Of a stretch of DNA of 64,000 bases, positions 1-8,444 are shown in pieces. How positions within the stretch are numbered: position 1 is the stretch's first letter; each line of letters starts with the position of its first letter. The stretch is from NCBI GenBank assembly GCA_964468125.1, contig CAYXVF010000004.1:1-64000 (forward strand), given 5' to 3'. The notes below the pieces were generated by a model, which made no database searches, had not been told where the DNA came from, and saw only the letters and a program-made list of their open reading frames with translations. Position numbers and translations under genes: made by a program. The stretch is from CAYXVF01 sp964468125 (lineage in GTDB: Bacteria > Myxococcota > XYA12-FULL-58-9 > CAYXVF01).

Positions 1-88
1 AACCGGCCGTGCTGCACCGATCTATTCTGGACATTGCCTTTCAGAGAAGGCCTTAAAATTCCGCGCTATGCGCGTTCGAGATCGTTCG

Positions 89-499
89 CTACGACCTTGG
101 CGAACTCGGTGGAATCACTGTGCCATCGTGAGCGTGCACCCGTACGGCGTGATGTTCGTAATAACCCGGAGAGTAAGACGGGTAGTCGTCTCGCGAGATG
201 AGGAACCAATCACCTTTGAGCGTAATCCAATCAACGGCCTCGCGCCTCGGAGCGTCGCTGAGCTTCTCGCCCCGCCTTGCGCGCCGGAGTCGATAAGATT
301 CGTCCAGGTGAGGGCCCGCAAGCTCTCTCGCGCGCTCCGGCGTTAGAGCGGTGGCGACAGGGGCAAGTGAGAACCCGGACCTAGAATTCCCTAGGTAAAC
401 GCGGTTGCGGCGCCCCGCCACGAGTATCAACGCAAACACCGCAGCGACGAGGACGCCTAAGGCAATCAGCCACTTCACCGGGGGATCACCGTGGCCCAT
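89..499 (-). CDS. Small membrane-anchored hypothetical protein
   Basis: This 136-residue protein has a hydrophobic segment at about residues 9-27 that looks like a signal anchor, followed by a soluble part of about 105 residues. I do not recognise the family. The soluble part has a short Pro/Glu/Arg-rich stretch and then a Trp/Tyr-rich stretch (WFLISRDDYPSYSPGYYEHH) near the C terminus. The ATG overlaps the 3' end of the GFA-type gene by 14 bases in another frame, so the two are probably translated from one message. The overlap and the clean membrane segment support a real gene. There is no basis for a specific function. Confidence 0.55.
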   Translation of the reverse strand: MGHGDPPVKWLIALGVLVAAVFALILVAGRRNRVYLGNSRSGFSLAPVATALTPERARELAGPHLDESYRLRRARRGEKLSDAPRREAVDWITLKGDWFLISRDDYPSYSPGYYEHHAVRVHAHDGTVIPPSSPRS

Positions 500-872
500 C
501 CTCCGGCTCGTTAACTGGCATCGATTGGCCGTCGATCACGGAGATGTCGAGGGCAAATACGTCCACCTGGTCAACACACCCCAAGTTCACCCGGTACCCC
601 ATCTCTTCGTCGCCGTGGTACGGGTAGATGCCGCAGGTCTTGCAAAAGAGGTGATCGACCACGCAGTCGTTCCACCTGTACGCGTACAGGTCGTCTGGAT
701 TCGAGTGCGGCGTGAAGTCCGCAGCAGGAAAGTACCCAACCGACATCACAGCACCCTTGCGCTTGCAGATAGAGCAGTTGCACCTCTTGCCCGCCGCAAT
801 CGGGTCACCCCGAAACCAGAAGCGCACCCGACCGCAATGGCAACTTCCCTCGTAGTGGCCTGGCTCGTTCAT
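486..872 (-). CDS. GFA/CENP-V family zinc-binding protein
   Basis: This 128-residue protein matches the GFA (glutathione-dependent formaldehyde-activating enzyme-like, formerly DUF636) fold. The zinc ligands are visible in order: SCHCGRVRF near residue 10, CNCSIC near residue 32 and FCKTCGIYPYH near residue 77. Length is normal for the family. Members bind zinc. Activity on S-hydroxymethylglutathione is established for few of them, so the formaldehyde link is a family label rather than a deduction for this gene. It is upstream of, and overlaps, the small membrane protein at 89-499, which suggests co-expression. Confidence 0.85.
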   Translation of the reverse strand: MNEPGHYEGSCHCGRVRFWFRGDPIAAGKRCNCSICKRKGAVMSVGYFPAADFTPHSNPDDLYAYRWNDCVVDHLFCKTCGIYPYHGDEEMGYRVNLGCVDQVDVFALDISVIDGQSMPVNEPEDGPR

Positions 873-1255
873 CGACTGCCCTCTGTGCTCTCTTCCAGAG
901 ATCGAAGCCCGCTTTCACTTTTGACTGTCTCTGACCGGAAGGCGAACATCGGACCGAGATCGAAACTCGCGACCGTGGTGAACATATCGCACTTTGCGTA
1001 TGAAGCGCCACCACGCGTGCGGGCTTCACTCGCTGTTCGCCGTTTGTGACGGGCTCAGCTCCCGCGCTCACTGGGCGAGGGAACGGCAGGGCGCCCGCCA
1101 ATAGCGCCCCCGCTGTCGAAGAAACGTGTCGGCCTCTTCAGCTCACAGCAGCGACGGCTCAGCGTTCGGGGTGTTGTCGTACTTCGTTCCACATTCGCGC
1201 AGCGCGTAGATCCGGAGCTTGCGAATCGCCTCGGTCCCGAGTTGAGGGATGCGCC
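873..1255. other. Intergenic stretch without a supported gene
   Basis: The 383 bases between the GFA-type gene and the PilZ gene hold no open frame with recognisable similarity. It should include the minus-strand promoter of the GFA gene, but I could not pick one out with confidence. Confidence 0.5.
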
Positions 1256-1621
1256 CTAGTCGTCGAGACGTCGGAAGCTGCGCAGCTTCGTGATCCAGCC
1301 GCGAACCTCGCGCGTCGGGTTGTCGAACCGCACGGCAGAGCCGCTCTCGGTGTGGCGTGCGACGCGCGCGGTCACCTTGATGAGCCGGTCCGCATCGCCA
1401 TCATGCTTTAGGATGACCTTGATCTCTTCGTCGGGCTCTGGCGGGCGACGGCCCGCTAGCGAGGCGCCCTCGTGGGAGATATCGACGATCTCCGCCTGCG
1501 CGATCACCGTATCCAACTGCCGAACGATGCGGGCCGAAGCGCAGAGCCGAAACCCCTCTTCGATAATGTCCACCTGAATCGGATTTCGCTCATCCCACTG
1601 TTTTTTCGTGGTCAAGGCCAT
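1256..1621 (-). CDS. Single-domain PilZ-like protein
   Basis: The 121-residue product resembles a stand-alone PilZ domain, the fold that binds cyclic di-GMP. It has an N-terminal ERNPIQ element, the core DISHEGASL (usually D/N-x-S-x-x-G), and a late segment ending SAVRF with the usual beta-barrel spacing. The canonical RxxxR element at the start is not clearly present, so nucleotide binding is uncertain. I chose the ATG at 1621 because the similarity begins just after it. Longer upstream starts only add unrelated basic residues. A GGDEF enzyme (24600-26411) and a PilZ fusion (39683-41440) occur in the same window. Confidence 0.6.
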   Translation of the reverse strand: MALTTKKQWDERNPIQVDIIEEGFRLCASARIVRQLDTVIAQAEIVDISHEGASLAGRRPPEPDEEIKVILKHDGDADRLIKVTARVARHTESGSAVRFDNPTREVRGWITKLRSFRRLDD

Positions 1622-2389
1622 ACCGGTCACGCTCAACGACTTCGTCGTCCGCGATGTCCTCAGATTCGTCGTGGACGATGAGCTTCCGTCGCACGACACG
1701 AGGCTAGCCAAATATCTACAAGCCCTCAGTCGGGATGAGCGTTTTGAAGATTTCCAACGGTTGGTGCGCGCACGCACAACGTCACTTGGAGTCGCGGAGT
1801 TTCGGATACTCTACCGTTCGACGTTTCCGCCGATCGATGGCGACCATGTAAACTTGGTCTATGGCGACTTTGCTGGATTGAGCCGCACAATTCGATGTGC
1901 GCGAACGTGCCAAAGTGAGTCACTGCGAGAGCCCTCTAGCTCTCGACGATCGCCAGTTAAAACCGGCCGTAGGCGCCGAGTCAGTCCCAGCTGCAGCAGC
2001 ACGCGATGCCTCTACCCCCGTACCTCAGCTCGGAGCTCCGAGTGCGCCGGTCCTAACGCCGAAAGACGCCGAGGCGGCCACTCAAGGTCTCGCGTCTCGC
2101 GCTCTCGATCGGGGCATTGGGTCCTTCTCCGGCGTCTTGCTTGCAATGCGCGATGCGCAAGCCCTCCTGAGCGTCGATCCTGGAATCGGCCTTGGCGTGA
2201 CTACACCTCGGCCGTCCGAGGCGTTTCTCTCGCTCCGCGCGAGATTGGGTGCTGAACGGCGCGAATCGGCTGTCGGCGCGCTGGTGATGCAGGGGCAATC
2301 CCCGCTGCGCGGCGATCACCTCGCCCGGGCGCGCTACACCGGACGCCTCGCGGCACCTGGTGCTACCCCAAACGAGCTCGACGTCGTCG
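1622..2389. other. Gene-poor decayed stretch
   Basis: About 770 bases with several open frames on both strands, none showing a convincing family match or ribosome site. It leads into PIN, HigA and HigB remnants and is probably part of the same eroded region. A faint trace resembling a PIN protein (HWVLLRRL, near 2115) is too weak to call. Confidence 0.45.
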
Positions 2390-2488
2390 GCGCTGGCGAT
2401 TGAACACGGAGCGGCGGTGTGCACCACCGACTTGGATTTTGCGCGCTTCAAAGGAGTCACCGTGGTGGATCCCACGGCGGCCCCCTGA
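2390..2488 (+). pseudogene. 3' remnant of a PIN-domain (VapC-type) toxin gene
   Basis: This stretch translates to a typical PIN-domain C terminus: LAIEHGA, then CTTDLDFARF with the conserved TTDxDF acidic motif, then a short tail ending at TGA 2486. In VapC-type RNases the Asp residues in this motif belong to the metal site. The frame runs upstream into low-similarity sequence with no N-terminal DTN motif and no start codon in the right place, so only the last 30 or so residues survive. It lies beside remnants of another toxin-antitoxin pair. Confidence 0.6.
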
Positions 2489-2569
2489 GGGGAGTCGCCA
2501 CGAGCGCTCCGAATTCGCAGCTGACGATGTCGACGTCCGGACCGCTCACCTCAGGAACCCGAAGCTTGG

Positions 2570-2686
2570 TCACAGGGCGCTTCTCCGGCACACAAATGCG
2601 ATCCATGACGCGCATGGTGATATCGTCCATGGCACCGAGCTCATGCAGGTCCTTCGCCATGTCATGGGCATCAGAATTTCACTCAT
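2570..2686 (-). pseudogene. Truncated HigA-like antitoxin remnant
   Basis: One minus-strand frame encodes MAKDLHELGAMDDITMRVMD followed by RICVPEKRPVT. This resembles the region just before the helix-turn-helix in HigA antitoxins that pair with HigB-like toxins. The expected DNA-binding helices do not follow, because the sequence diverges after PVT. A natural ATG at 2686 overlaps the toxin stop, as in intact pairs, but it is out of frame with the matching residues. The gene is both frameshifted at its start and truncated, so it should not make a working antitoxin. Confidence 0.55.
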
Positions 2687-2980
2687 GCCTTGCACTCCAG
2701 TTCTGAGATGCTGCTCTTTGCCTTCAACCCCTCGATCTGCCCATCACTCGCCTCGATGAGCGCGTTGGCGTTTAGCGTTAGGGCATCCTTCTCCTTACGG
2801 GTGATGTTCGATCGGCTACTCTTCGGGAAATCGAAGAGGAAGAAGATCCTGTCGGACCTCTTCTTCCGAAAGCCGACGATGGTCCGGCAACCACCCGACT
2901 TGCGCCGCACAGAGGACCTCGTCCGATATCGACTCGGAGCTGGCCCACTTTTTGGACGCCCTTTCAACGAATACTCTCAC
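2683..2980 (-). pseudogene. Decayed HigB/RelE-type toxin gene
   Basis: The first part, from GTG 2980, reads VRVFVERASKKWASSESISD and on to EVLCAA, matching the start of HigB-like toxins of the COG4737 type. The second part, in a different frame, reads RKSGGCRTIVGFRKK, then IFFLFDFPKSSRSNI, then a helical tail to the stop at 2683. This matches the C-terminal two thirds. The join lacks the middle segment (about 25 residues) and changes frame, so an internal deletion has inactivated the gene. Toxin-first order with an overlapping antitoxin start is typical of higBA loci. Confidence 0.65.
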
Positions 2981-3269
2981 ACTTGTTCCTGTCACCTAGT
3001 GCGATACTTGTCTATTTCAATCAGCGGTCAGTAGCCTCGGGAACAGGTTGAGACAGGTGACGACCGTGAACGAAATCGACGAAGGTGCTGGCGGCTCCGA
3101 TCGCGAGACGAGCATAGGCGTCGGCAACGCTTCTTGGCTGCCCATCAACGGACTCTGCTACATCCGCACGCGGCGCATCGTCAGAGCCAATCCGCGTCGT
3201 CGGGGGCTCGAGGATGGGCGCGAAGTCTACGGACTGAAGCGGATGCTCAGCACACCTGTTCTGCGGCAT
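2981..3269. other. Intergenic stretch without a supported gene
   Basis: Nearly 290 bases between the toxin remnant and the beta-lactamase 3' end. Short frames exist on both strands but none has recognisable similarity. The stretch is likely part of the same eroded segment. Confidence 0.4.
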
Positions 3270-4133
3270 TCAACGCGTTCCGGTCGCGCTGGTGAGCTCT
3301 TTCATCACGTGCCGTGCGACCGCCGCGTGGCGCGCATCCGCGGCCTTGGTCAGAGGACCGGGCACTCGGTGAAAGCTCACGATCAAGATCGCGTTGTCGT
3401 CCTTCAGCGCAAAGGCGACGTCGTTTGATTGATCGGCTCGGCTGGTTCCGGTTTTGTTTCCGACCGTCCACCGATTTTCGATCCCCGCCCGCAAACGACC
3501 CTCGCCAGTCTTGCTACCGACCATCCAGTCCATCAGCCGTTGGCGCGATCCATCCGACAATACAGGGCCGACGAGAAATCTTTTCAAAAGAAACAACATC
3601 GCGTTCGGTGTTGTCGTATTTTTTGTCACTCCGGGCGGGTTCGCGTTCAGCTGTGGTTCGTAATCATCTAAGCGGGTGGCAGTGTCTCCGAGCGTTCGCA
3701 ACTCCGCGGTGAACCCGGAAGGCCCGCCAACCGGGGCAAGGAGCAGGTTGGCGGCCGTGTTGTCGCTTGCCTGAATCGCCGCCTTGCACAGGTCGCCTAC
3801 GGTCATTCCCGCCTTCACCCGCTTGGATGTCACCGGTGAGTACGAGACGAGATCTTTTCGAGAGAACGAGACCCGTCGATCGAGCTCTTCGCGTTTTTGG
3901 TCGACAAGGCGCAGAATCAGACCCCCGAGGACCCACTTGAAGGTCGAGCACATCGCGAACCGCTCGTCGGCTCGGTGAAGCACGGTTGCGCCGCTCTCAC
4001 GATTCCACGCCGCAACCCCAATTCGCCCACTGGCCGCACTTTCGAGCCTCTCGAGCGCACTCGCTCGGTTGGCTGCGCCGGCGCACAACGTAGCTGCTCC
4101 TAGCGACCAAATGAACTCTCGACGATTCCCCAT
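3270..4133 (-). CDS. bla: Class A serine beta-lactamase with Tat-type signal
   Basis: The 287-residue product carries all class A beta-lactamase landmarks in order: the nucleophile motif STFK (Ser63, Lys66), SDN (123-125), the omega-loop Glu in YEPQLN (Glu159, Asn163) and NKTG (Lys227). These enzymes hydrolyse the beta-lactam ring of penicillins and cephalosporins in the periplasm. The N terminus (NRREFIWSLGAA, then a hydrophobic stretch and an Ala-x-Ala-like site) fits twin-arginine export. I used the ATG at 4133 because it places that signal at the very start. Longer frames only add charged residues. The gene is complete, unlike its upstream neighbours. It is transcribed away from the small lipoprotein gene at 4229. 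Confidence 0.9.
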   Translation of the reverse strand: MGNRREFIWSLGAATLCAGAANRASALERLESAASGRIGVAAWNRESGATVLHRADERFAMCSTFKWVLGGLILRLVDQKREELDRRVSFSRKDLVSYSPVTSKRVKAGMTVGDLCKAAIQASDNTAANLLLAPVGGPSGFTAELRTLGDTATRLDDYEPQLNANPPGVTKNTTTPNAMLFLLKRFLVGPVLSDGSRQRLMDWMVGSKTGEGRLRAGIENRWTVGNKTGTSRADQSNDVAFALKDDNAILIVSFHRVPGPLTKAADARHAAVARHVMKELTSATGTR

Positions 4134-4228
4134 ACGAAACTGAATCTCGTTTGCGCCGGCTGCACGCCGGCTAGCGACTTCCCTCCGCAGACGATCCTTG
4201 CGATGTTGCGCCGCTCGAGGAGATAGCC

Positions 4229-4513
4229 ATGAAGCTTTGGAATCCGGCATTCGCATTCGTCGCTCTGTTTGGCTGCACCAACGCCAAAGCTCCCTACGTG
4301 ATGAAGATTGGGGACTACTATCTCGTCACGAAGAACTTTGTCGACGGCGGATTCTTCTGCCCTGAGGCCATGGGAAGCGTGAGCTGGATCGACAACGACC
4401 GCGTCTACGTCATCGCCAACACTCGCGGCGACGGCGAATTCGGCCTAAAATGGCACCAAGCGCCCTTGCGCGAGAATCGTCAAAAGGCCTTCGACGACCG
4501 CCCGGAGCGCTGA
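4229..4513 (+). CDS. Small putative lipoprotein, unknown function
   Basis: A 94-residue product preceded by a good ribosome site (GAGGAG, about 7 bases before ATG). The N terminus is Lys plus a hydrophobic stretch ending in LFGC, a plausible lipobox, which suggests a lipid-anchored periplasmic protein. The rest (KIGDYYLVTKNFVDGGFFCP and onward) has no family I recognise. It is divergent from the beta-lactamase gene with a 95-base gap and is followed by a truncated gene. A short conserved protein seems more likely than a spurious frame because of the signal and ribosome site. Confidence 0.5.
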   Translation: MKLWNPAFAFVALFGCTNAKAPYVMKIGDYYLVTKNFVDGGFFCPEAMGSVSWIDNDRVYVIANTRGDGEFGLKWHQAPLRENRQKAFDDRPER

Positions 4514-4544
4514 CTGCAGATGATACTCGGTAGAGGTTCAAGGC

Positions 4545-4712
4545 ATGGCACGCGTGCATCTCTCGCCCAAGCTCTTCTCGTTTCTTCGCGACCTCGCGAA
4601 GCACAACGACCGCGAGTGGTTCAAGGCAAACAAGAATCGTTACGAAGAAGACGTAAAGCGGCCGCTCTTGGGACTTAGGCCTTCGACGCAGTGGTGGCAG
4701 TGCTGTACGTGA
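4545..4712 (+). pseudogene. 5' remnant of a DUF2461 family gene
   Basis: The frame begins with ATG and reads LSPKLFSFLRDLAKHNDREW then FKANKNRYEEDVKRP, which closely matches the N terminus of DUF2461 (TIGR02453) proteins, normally about 220 residues. After about 43 residues similarity stops, and the frame ends at TGA 4710 after 55 residues. The family's function is unknown. It is a broken 5' end, in line with the other truncated genes in the first 6 kb. Confidence 0.7.
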
Positions 4713-4942
4713 ATCGCATCACCAGACGCGGAGCGGTCTGCTCCGAGACGGACCCTGCGCTCGAGCATTTCTCGCAACACTAAGGTTCGTGCCGCTGCGT
4801 CGAGATAAACGGTTCACCTCGTCCCCGATCGCCATTCCATTCGTTCAGCAGTCCTTCGACATCGATGAGCTCGCCTCGCTGACCCCAGCTGGGGTTGATC
4901 GCAGAATGCAGAGTTTCAGGACGGCTCATGGAGAATCGCGGC

Positions 4943-5656
4943 TCACAACCTCTCGATAGCACGTGGCGGCAAAACTCCATCCCGAAAGGGGGATTCGCCT
5001 GTTCGAAAACGCTCGAGGACGGCAGTCGAGAAGTTGTAGGCGTCGGTGTCGTCGGACAGATCGACCCCCTCGGGCAAGAGCGCGGGGTCGAAGATCGTGG
5101 CAATGTCGGGAAGCGAGTAATCGTAGTCGAAGTACTCGTCCTTCTCGCTGTAGTAGTTGATCTTCACGGTCGCGACGTCAGGATCGAAGGCGAACCAGTC
5201 CGGGTGGTTGCGCGTCAAGAAGACCGGGGTCCGACCGACGCCGTCGACACGGAGCTGCCCGCTGTGGCCGAAGCCATGATAGGCCCCGGTAATCTCGAGA
5301 TCGCCGTCCACCTGGGTGAGGCTGCTGCGAATATCGAGCACGCGGCATTTCAGGTTGCCACGAACGATGAGACTCGGAAACGTTCGCGCATCGCCGAGGC
5401 GCAACATGCCCTCCACGATCAGATCGCCGTCGATGATCAGAAGCTCCTGTCGACGGGCACGCTCACCGGCGAAGAACGACTCCACAATCCAGGTCTCGGT
5501 GAGGTCGCCATCGAGGTGTAGGTCGCCCGGGTGCACGAGAATGGGATCGTGAAAGGTTCGACCGATCGTCTCGACGCCCTCGATGTTGAAACGCCGCTGC
5601 GCCTGCTCAGGCGTGAGGTGTTCAAAGCCTTCCGGCAGCGTGGGTGTCTCTGTCAT
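4943..5656 (-). CDS. Hypothetical beta-repeat protein
   Basis: The 237-residue product has a central block of about 110 residues with repeating hydrophobic-Gly strands (HLDGDL, IIDGDLIVEGML, LIVRGNLKC, QVDGDLEITGA, QLRVDGVG). The spacing is like that of right-handed beta-helix or polymer-forming folds. It has no signal peptide or membrane segment, so it should be cytoplasmic. The C-terminal third is acidic and Tyr-rich. The start at ATG 5656 has a strong GGAGGA ribosome site. Longer frames lack one. I recognise a fold type only, not a family, and the function is unknown. Confidence 0.65.
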   Translation of the reverse strand: MTETPTLPEGFEHLTPEQAQRRFNIEGVETIGRTFHDPILVHPGDLHLDGDLTETWIVESFFAGERARRQELLIIDGDLIVEGMLRLGDARTFPSLIVRGNLKCRVLDIRSSLTQVDGDLEITGAYHGFGHSGQLRVDGVGRTPVFLTRNHPDWFAFDPDVATVKINYYSEKDEYFDYDYSLPDIATIFDPALLPEGVDLSDDTDAYNFSTAVLERFRTGESPFRDGVLPPRAIERL

Positions 5657-5873
5657 CGTATTTCCGTCCTCCAAGCTGTCGCAGCTCGCGAGCCCAAGAC
5701 GTACTACATGAGCTCGAAGAAGCAATGCAAAGCAGATGCGAGAAGATCCGGAATACGTGTGTCGTTTCAAGGCCATCGCTATCGGTCGCCGTCACCGCCT
5801 CGTACTCAAGTCGCTGCGACGTTAGCCCCGCGGGTCGAAGGGTTCACGAGGCGCTGCTTCCGGCGACGATCCC

Positions 5874-6052
5874 CATCAAACATTCGTTGATGTCCGCACA
5901 GATGTACCGTCCCCCTTCACATCCCGAAACCCGGATGGACAAGCACCACATTCAAATCCGCCGGCGGTGTTTGTGCAACTCACCAATGCATCACACGCCT
6001 GTTCTGCGCATTCATCGATGTCAGTGCACGTAGCGCCATCCCCTTCGTAGCC
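5874..6052 (-). pseudogene. EGF-like repeat remnant
   Basis: The minus strand encodes one calcium-binding EGF-like module (DIDECAE, CDALVSCTNTAGGFECGACP, then SGFRDVKGDGTS). A single-base frameshift then gives CADINECLM, the start of the next module. There is no start codon and no continuation, so this is an isolated piece of an array like the one in the FG-GAP protein at 10950-12173. It lies just beyond the 3' end of the Ig-like lipoprotein gene but in a different frame, so it is not its C terminus. Confidence 0.6.
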
Positions 6053-6072
6053 GCGGTGTTGGATGTGATCGA

Positions 6073-8361
6073 CTACGGCTGAACCGTCCACGTTGCGACG
6101 GTTGGGTTTGTTTGCCGCACCGCCATCGAGTCGATGGCGAAGACCTCGAGGGTGTGGTCTCCGGCCGCGAGGCCACTCAGTGAAATCGCCGTCGCGATCG
6201 GGAAGGGTCCTTCGAGGGTTCCGCCGTCGAGCCGGTACTCGTACTCGACCACATCGTCGCCGGATACGATGATCGTGGCGTCGGTTGCGGACGTCACCGC
6301 GGGTGGTACACCGCTCAAGGCCGCCGTAGGCCCGACGGTCGTGATGGTCCAAGTGTGCTCGGTTGCAACGAGCTGCTCGTTCCCCACCGTGTCCCGGCCG
6401 AACACTTCCAGGGTGTGAGCTCCGTCTTGAAGGCCGATCGCCTCGATGCGGATGGCGACGGCAAAGGGACCTTCGATCGGGCCGCCGTCCAAGCGGTAGC
6501 GATAGGTCACCACTTCGGCCCCACCGACCGAAACGTTCAAGAACGTCTGATCCGTGTCCGTCGGTGGCGTATTCGACAAGACCGCGGTGGGCGGCGTCCG
6601 GTCGACCTCGAAGGACACGTCGGTGGAAACCGGTTGGGCGCCCCCCGACCCGTCGACGCCAAAGACCTGCACTTGATAGATCCCCTCGGACGGGGTCGTG
6701 AGGGTCGTATCGATGGTGATCGGAGTCGCAACCGGGATCGGGCCGAGGCGCGCGCTCGGCATCCCGGTCGGCGGAGTGAGAATGTACTCGTACTCGACCA
6801 CACCCGAGCCACTCACCGTGAGGGTCACCAGGTCCTCATTGGTGATCGGTGGCGGCGCGCTGACGACCGCAACGATGGCCCCGGGGTCGATGGTCCAATT
6901 GACGACGTTCGGCGTGACCTGCACGTTGCCCGCTGCGTCTTCGCCGAAGATCTCGAGCGTATGCCCGCCCGACGCCAGGCCGCTCAGCACGAGCGGCGTA
7001 TCCACCGGGAACGGCCCCTGGCGCGCGCCTCCGTCGAGCTCGTAGTAATAGTTGACGACCCCGGTACCCCCGACGGTGATGTTGGTGCCGTCACCCACCG
7101 TCACGGACTGAGGCGCACCGAGCACGGTGGTGACGCCGGGGTCCGGCGGCGTCCGGTCGATCACCCAGTTGACGAGCGTCGGCGTGCCCTGCTCGTTGCC
7201 GAGCTCGTCGCTGCCGAGGACTTGGAGCGTGTGGGGACCTTCTGCGAGCCCGGACTCTTCAATTCGCACGCTGACCGCAGTGTCCACGCTGAAGGCCCCG
7301 CCGTCCAAAGCATAGCGATAACTCACGACGTCTGCGCCACTGACCGTCAGCGAGATGGACTGACTCTGGGTGGGGCTCACCTGCGTGCTCACCACGGCGA
7401 TCGGTGGCGTGGTGTCGATGCGCCATTGGAACACGGTCGGGCTCACCTGCGATGCGCCGCCCGCGTTGATGCCGCTGACCTCGAGGCGGTGCAGCCCGTC
7501 GCCGAGACCGGTGAGGACCAGGGGAGTGGCCACCGGCACGGCAACGCTCGGCACGCCGCTGTCGAGCACATAGGTGTAGGTCACCACGTTCGGTCCCGTG
7601 ACGGTGATCGTTGCGTCGCTCGAATTGCTCGGATCGGTCGGTGTCCCGCCCAGGATCGCCACGGGCAGGGTCAGGTCGACGACAAAGGTCCTGGAAACCT
7701 CCAACGCCTCGTTGCCAGAGGCGTCGCGTGCTCCGACGAAAACCTCGTGAGGGCCAGAGGCGAGGGAGCTCGCGTCGAGCTCGACGGACCAACTATCGGT
7801 CCCGACCGCCGTAACCTCCGGTCTCGTGCCGATGCGGGCGTACACTTCCTGAACACTGAGGTCGTCGGTGGCGCTCCCTTCCACGACGAAGGGCCCGGGT
7901 CCCAGGGTTGCGCCGTCCGCTGGCGACTCGATGGTCACGACCGGTGGCTCCGTGTCACCGGCTCCGGTCTGAAGCAAGACCTGCACTTCGGTTTCGCCGA
8001 TATTGCCGGTCCCGTCGAAGGCCCGGGCGATGAGCACGTAGGTGCCGCTCGCGACCTCCGGCGTTTCGTAGGACCAGTCACTCAGTCCGGTCGCGAGCTG
8101 CGGGGTATTCCCGCGGATCTCCACTTCCACCCGCACGAGCTCGGTCTCGTCACTCGCCGTACCCTCGATGCGGATCGGCCCGGGACGAAGCACCGCGTTG
8201 TCCGCGGGCCGTGTGATGGTGACCTGGGGGCTCTGTTGGTCGAGGTCCTCCGGCGGGGACATCAGACTCCCGCTGTCCACCGTTGCCGGCTCGCAGGCCA
8301 AGAGCGCCGCACAAGGTAACGCTGCGAGCAGTCGTGCTCCAGCACTCGCCGTTCTCGGCAT
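6073..8361 (-). CDS. Large surface lipoprotein with tandem Ig-like repeats
   Basis: The product of about 762 residues begins with a hydrophobic signal ending in ALLAC, a lipobox, so it should be lipid-anchored and exported. Two N-terminal modules of the 'PADNAVLRPGPIRIEG' type are followed by six modules of about 90 residues. These share a linker like VDRTPPTAVLS, a VVTYRYRLDGG strand and a GAHTLEVFGRD strand near their ends. Such tandem beta-sandwich domains are common in myxobacterial surface proteins and are usually structural or adhesive. No enzyme domain is visible. I prefer ATG 8361 because it puts the signal at the start; ATG 8370 would add three residues. Confidence 0.8.
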   Translation of the reverse strand: MPRTASAGARLLAALPCAALLACEPATVDSGSLMSPPEDLDQQSPQVTITRPADNAVLRPGPIRIEGTASDETELVRVEVEIRGNTPQLATGLSDWSYETPEVASGTYVLIARAFDGTGNIGETEVQVLLQTGAGDTEPPVVTIESPADGATLGPGPFVVEGSATDDLSVQEVYARIGTRPEVTAVGTDSWSVELDASSLASGPHEVFVGARDASGNEALEVSRTFVVDLTLPVAILGGTPTDPSNSSDATITVTGPNVVTYTYVLDSGVPSVAVPVATPLVLTGLGDGLHRLEVSGINAGGASQVSPTVFQWRIDTTPPIAVVSTQVSPTQSQSISLTVSGADVVSYRYALDGGAFSVDTAVSVRIEESGLAEGPHTLQVLGSDELGNEQGTPTLVNWVIDRTPPDPGVTTVLGAPQSVTVGDGTNITVGGTGVVNYYYELDGGARQGPFPVDTPLVLSGLASGGHTLEIFGEDAAGNVQVTPNVVNWTIDPGAIVAVVSAPPPITNEDLVTLTVSGSGVVEYEYILTPPTGMPSARLGPIPVATPITIDTTLTTPSEGIYQVQVFGVDGSGGAQPVSTDVSFEVDRTPPTAVLSNTPPTDTDQTFLNVSVGGAEVVTYRYRLDGGPIEGPFAVAIRIEAIGLQDGAHTLEVFGRDTVGNEQLVATEHTWTITTVGPTAALSGVPPAVTSATDATIIVSGDDVVEYEYRLDGGTLEGPFPIATAISLSGLAAGDHTLEVFAIDSMAVRQTNPTVATWTVQP

Positions 8362-8444
8362 GAATTCCATGCCCTATTCTCGCCCAGCGGCACGATGCTG
8401 TTCAATCGGAGAATTGTAAGGATTTCGAACCCTTCAGGGTCGCC

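Noticed and set aside
1608..2255. Possible genes on the plus strand next to the PilZ gene
   Set aside because: No similarity or ribosome site, and the frames cross the PilZ start region. Probably eroded DNA.
4780..4928. A short minus-strand frame (about 49 residues) before the beta-repeat gene
   Set aside because: No family or signal and no clear ribosome site. It could be a remnant but cannot be supported.
6355..8319. A 654-codon open frame opposite the Ig-like lipoprotein gene
   Set aside because: The minus-strand gene has a signal, lipobox and repeats. The plus-strand translation is Arg/His/Gly-rich with no family, as expected from a high-GC antisense frame.
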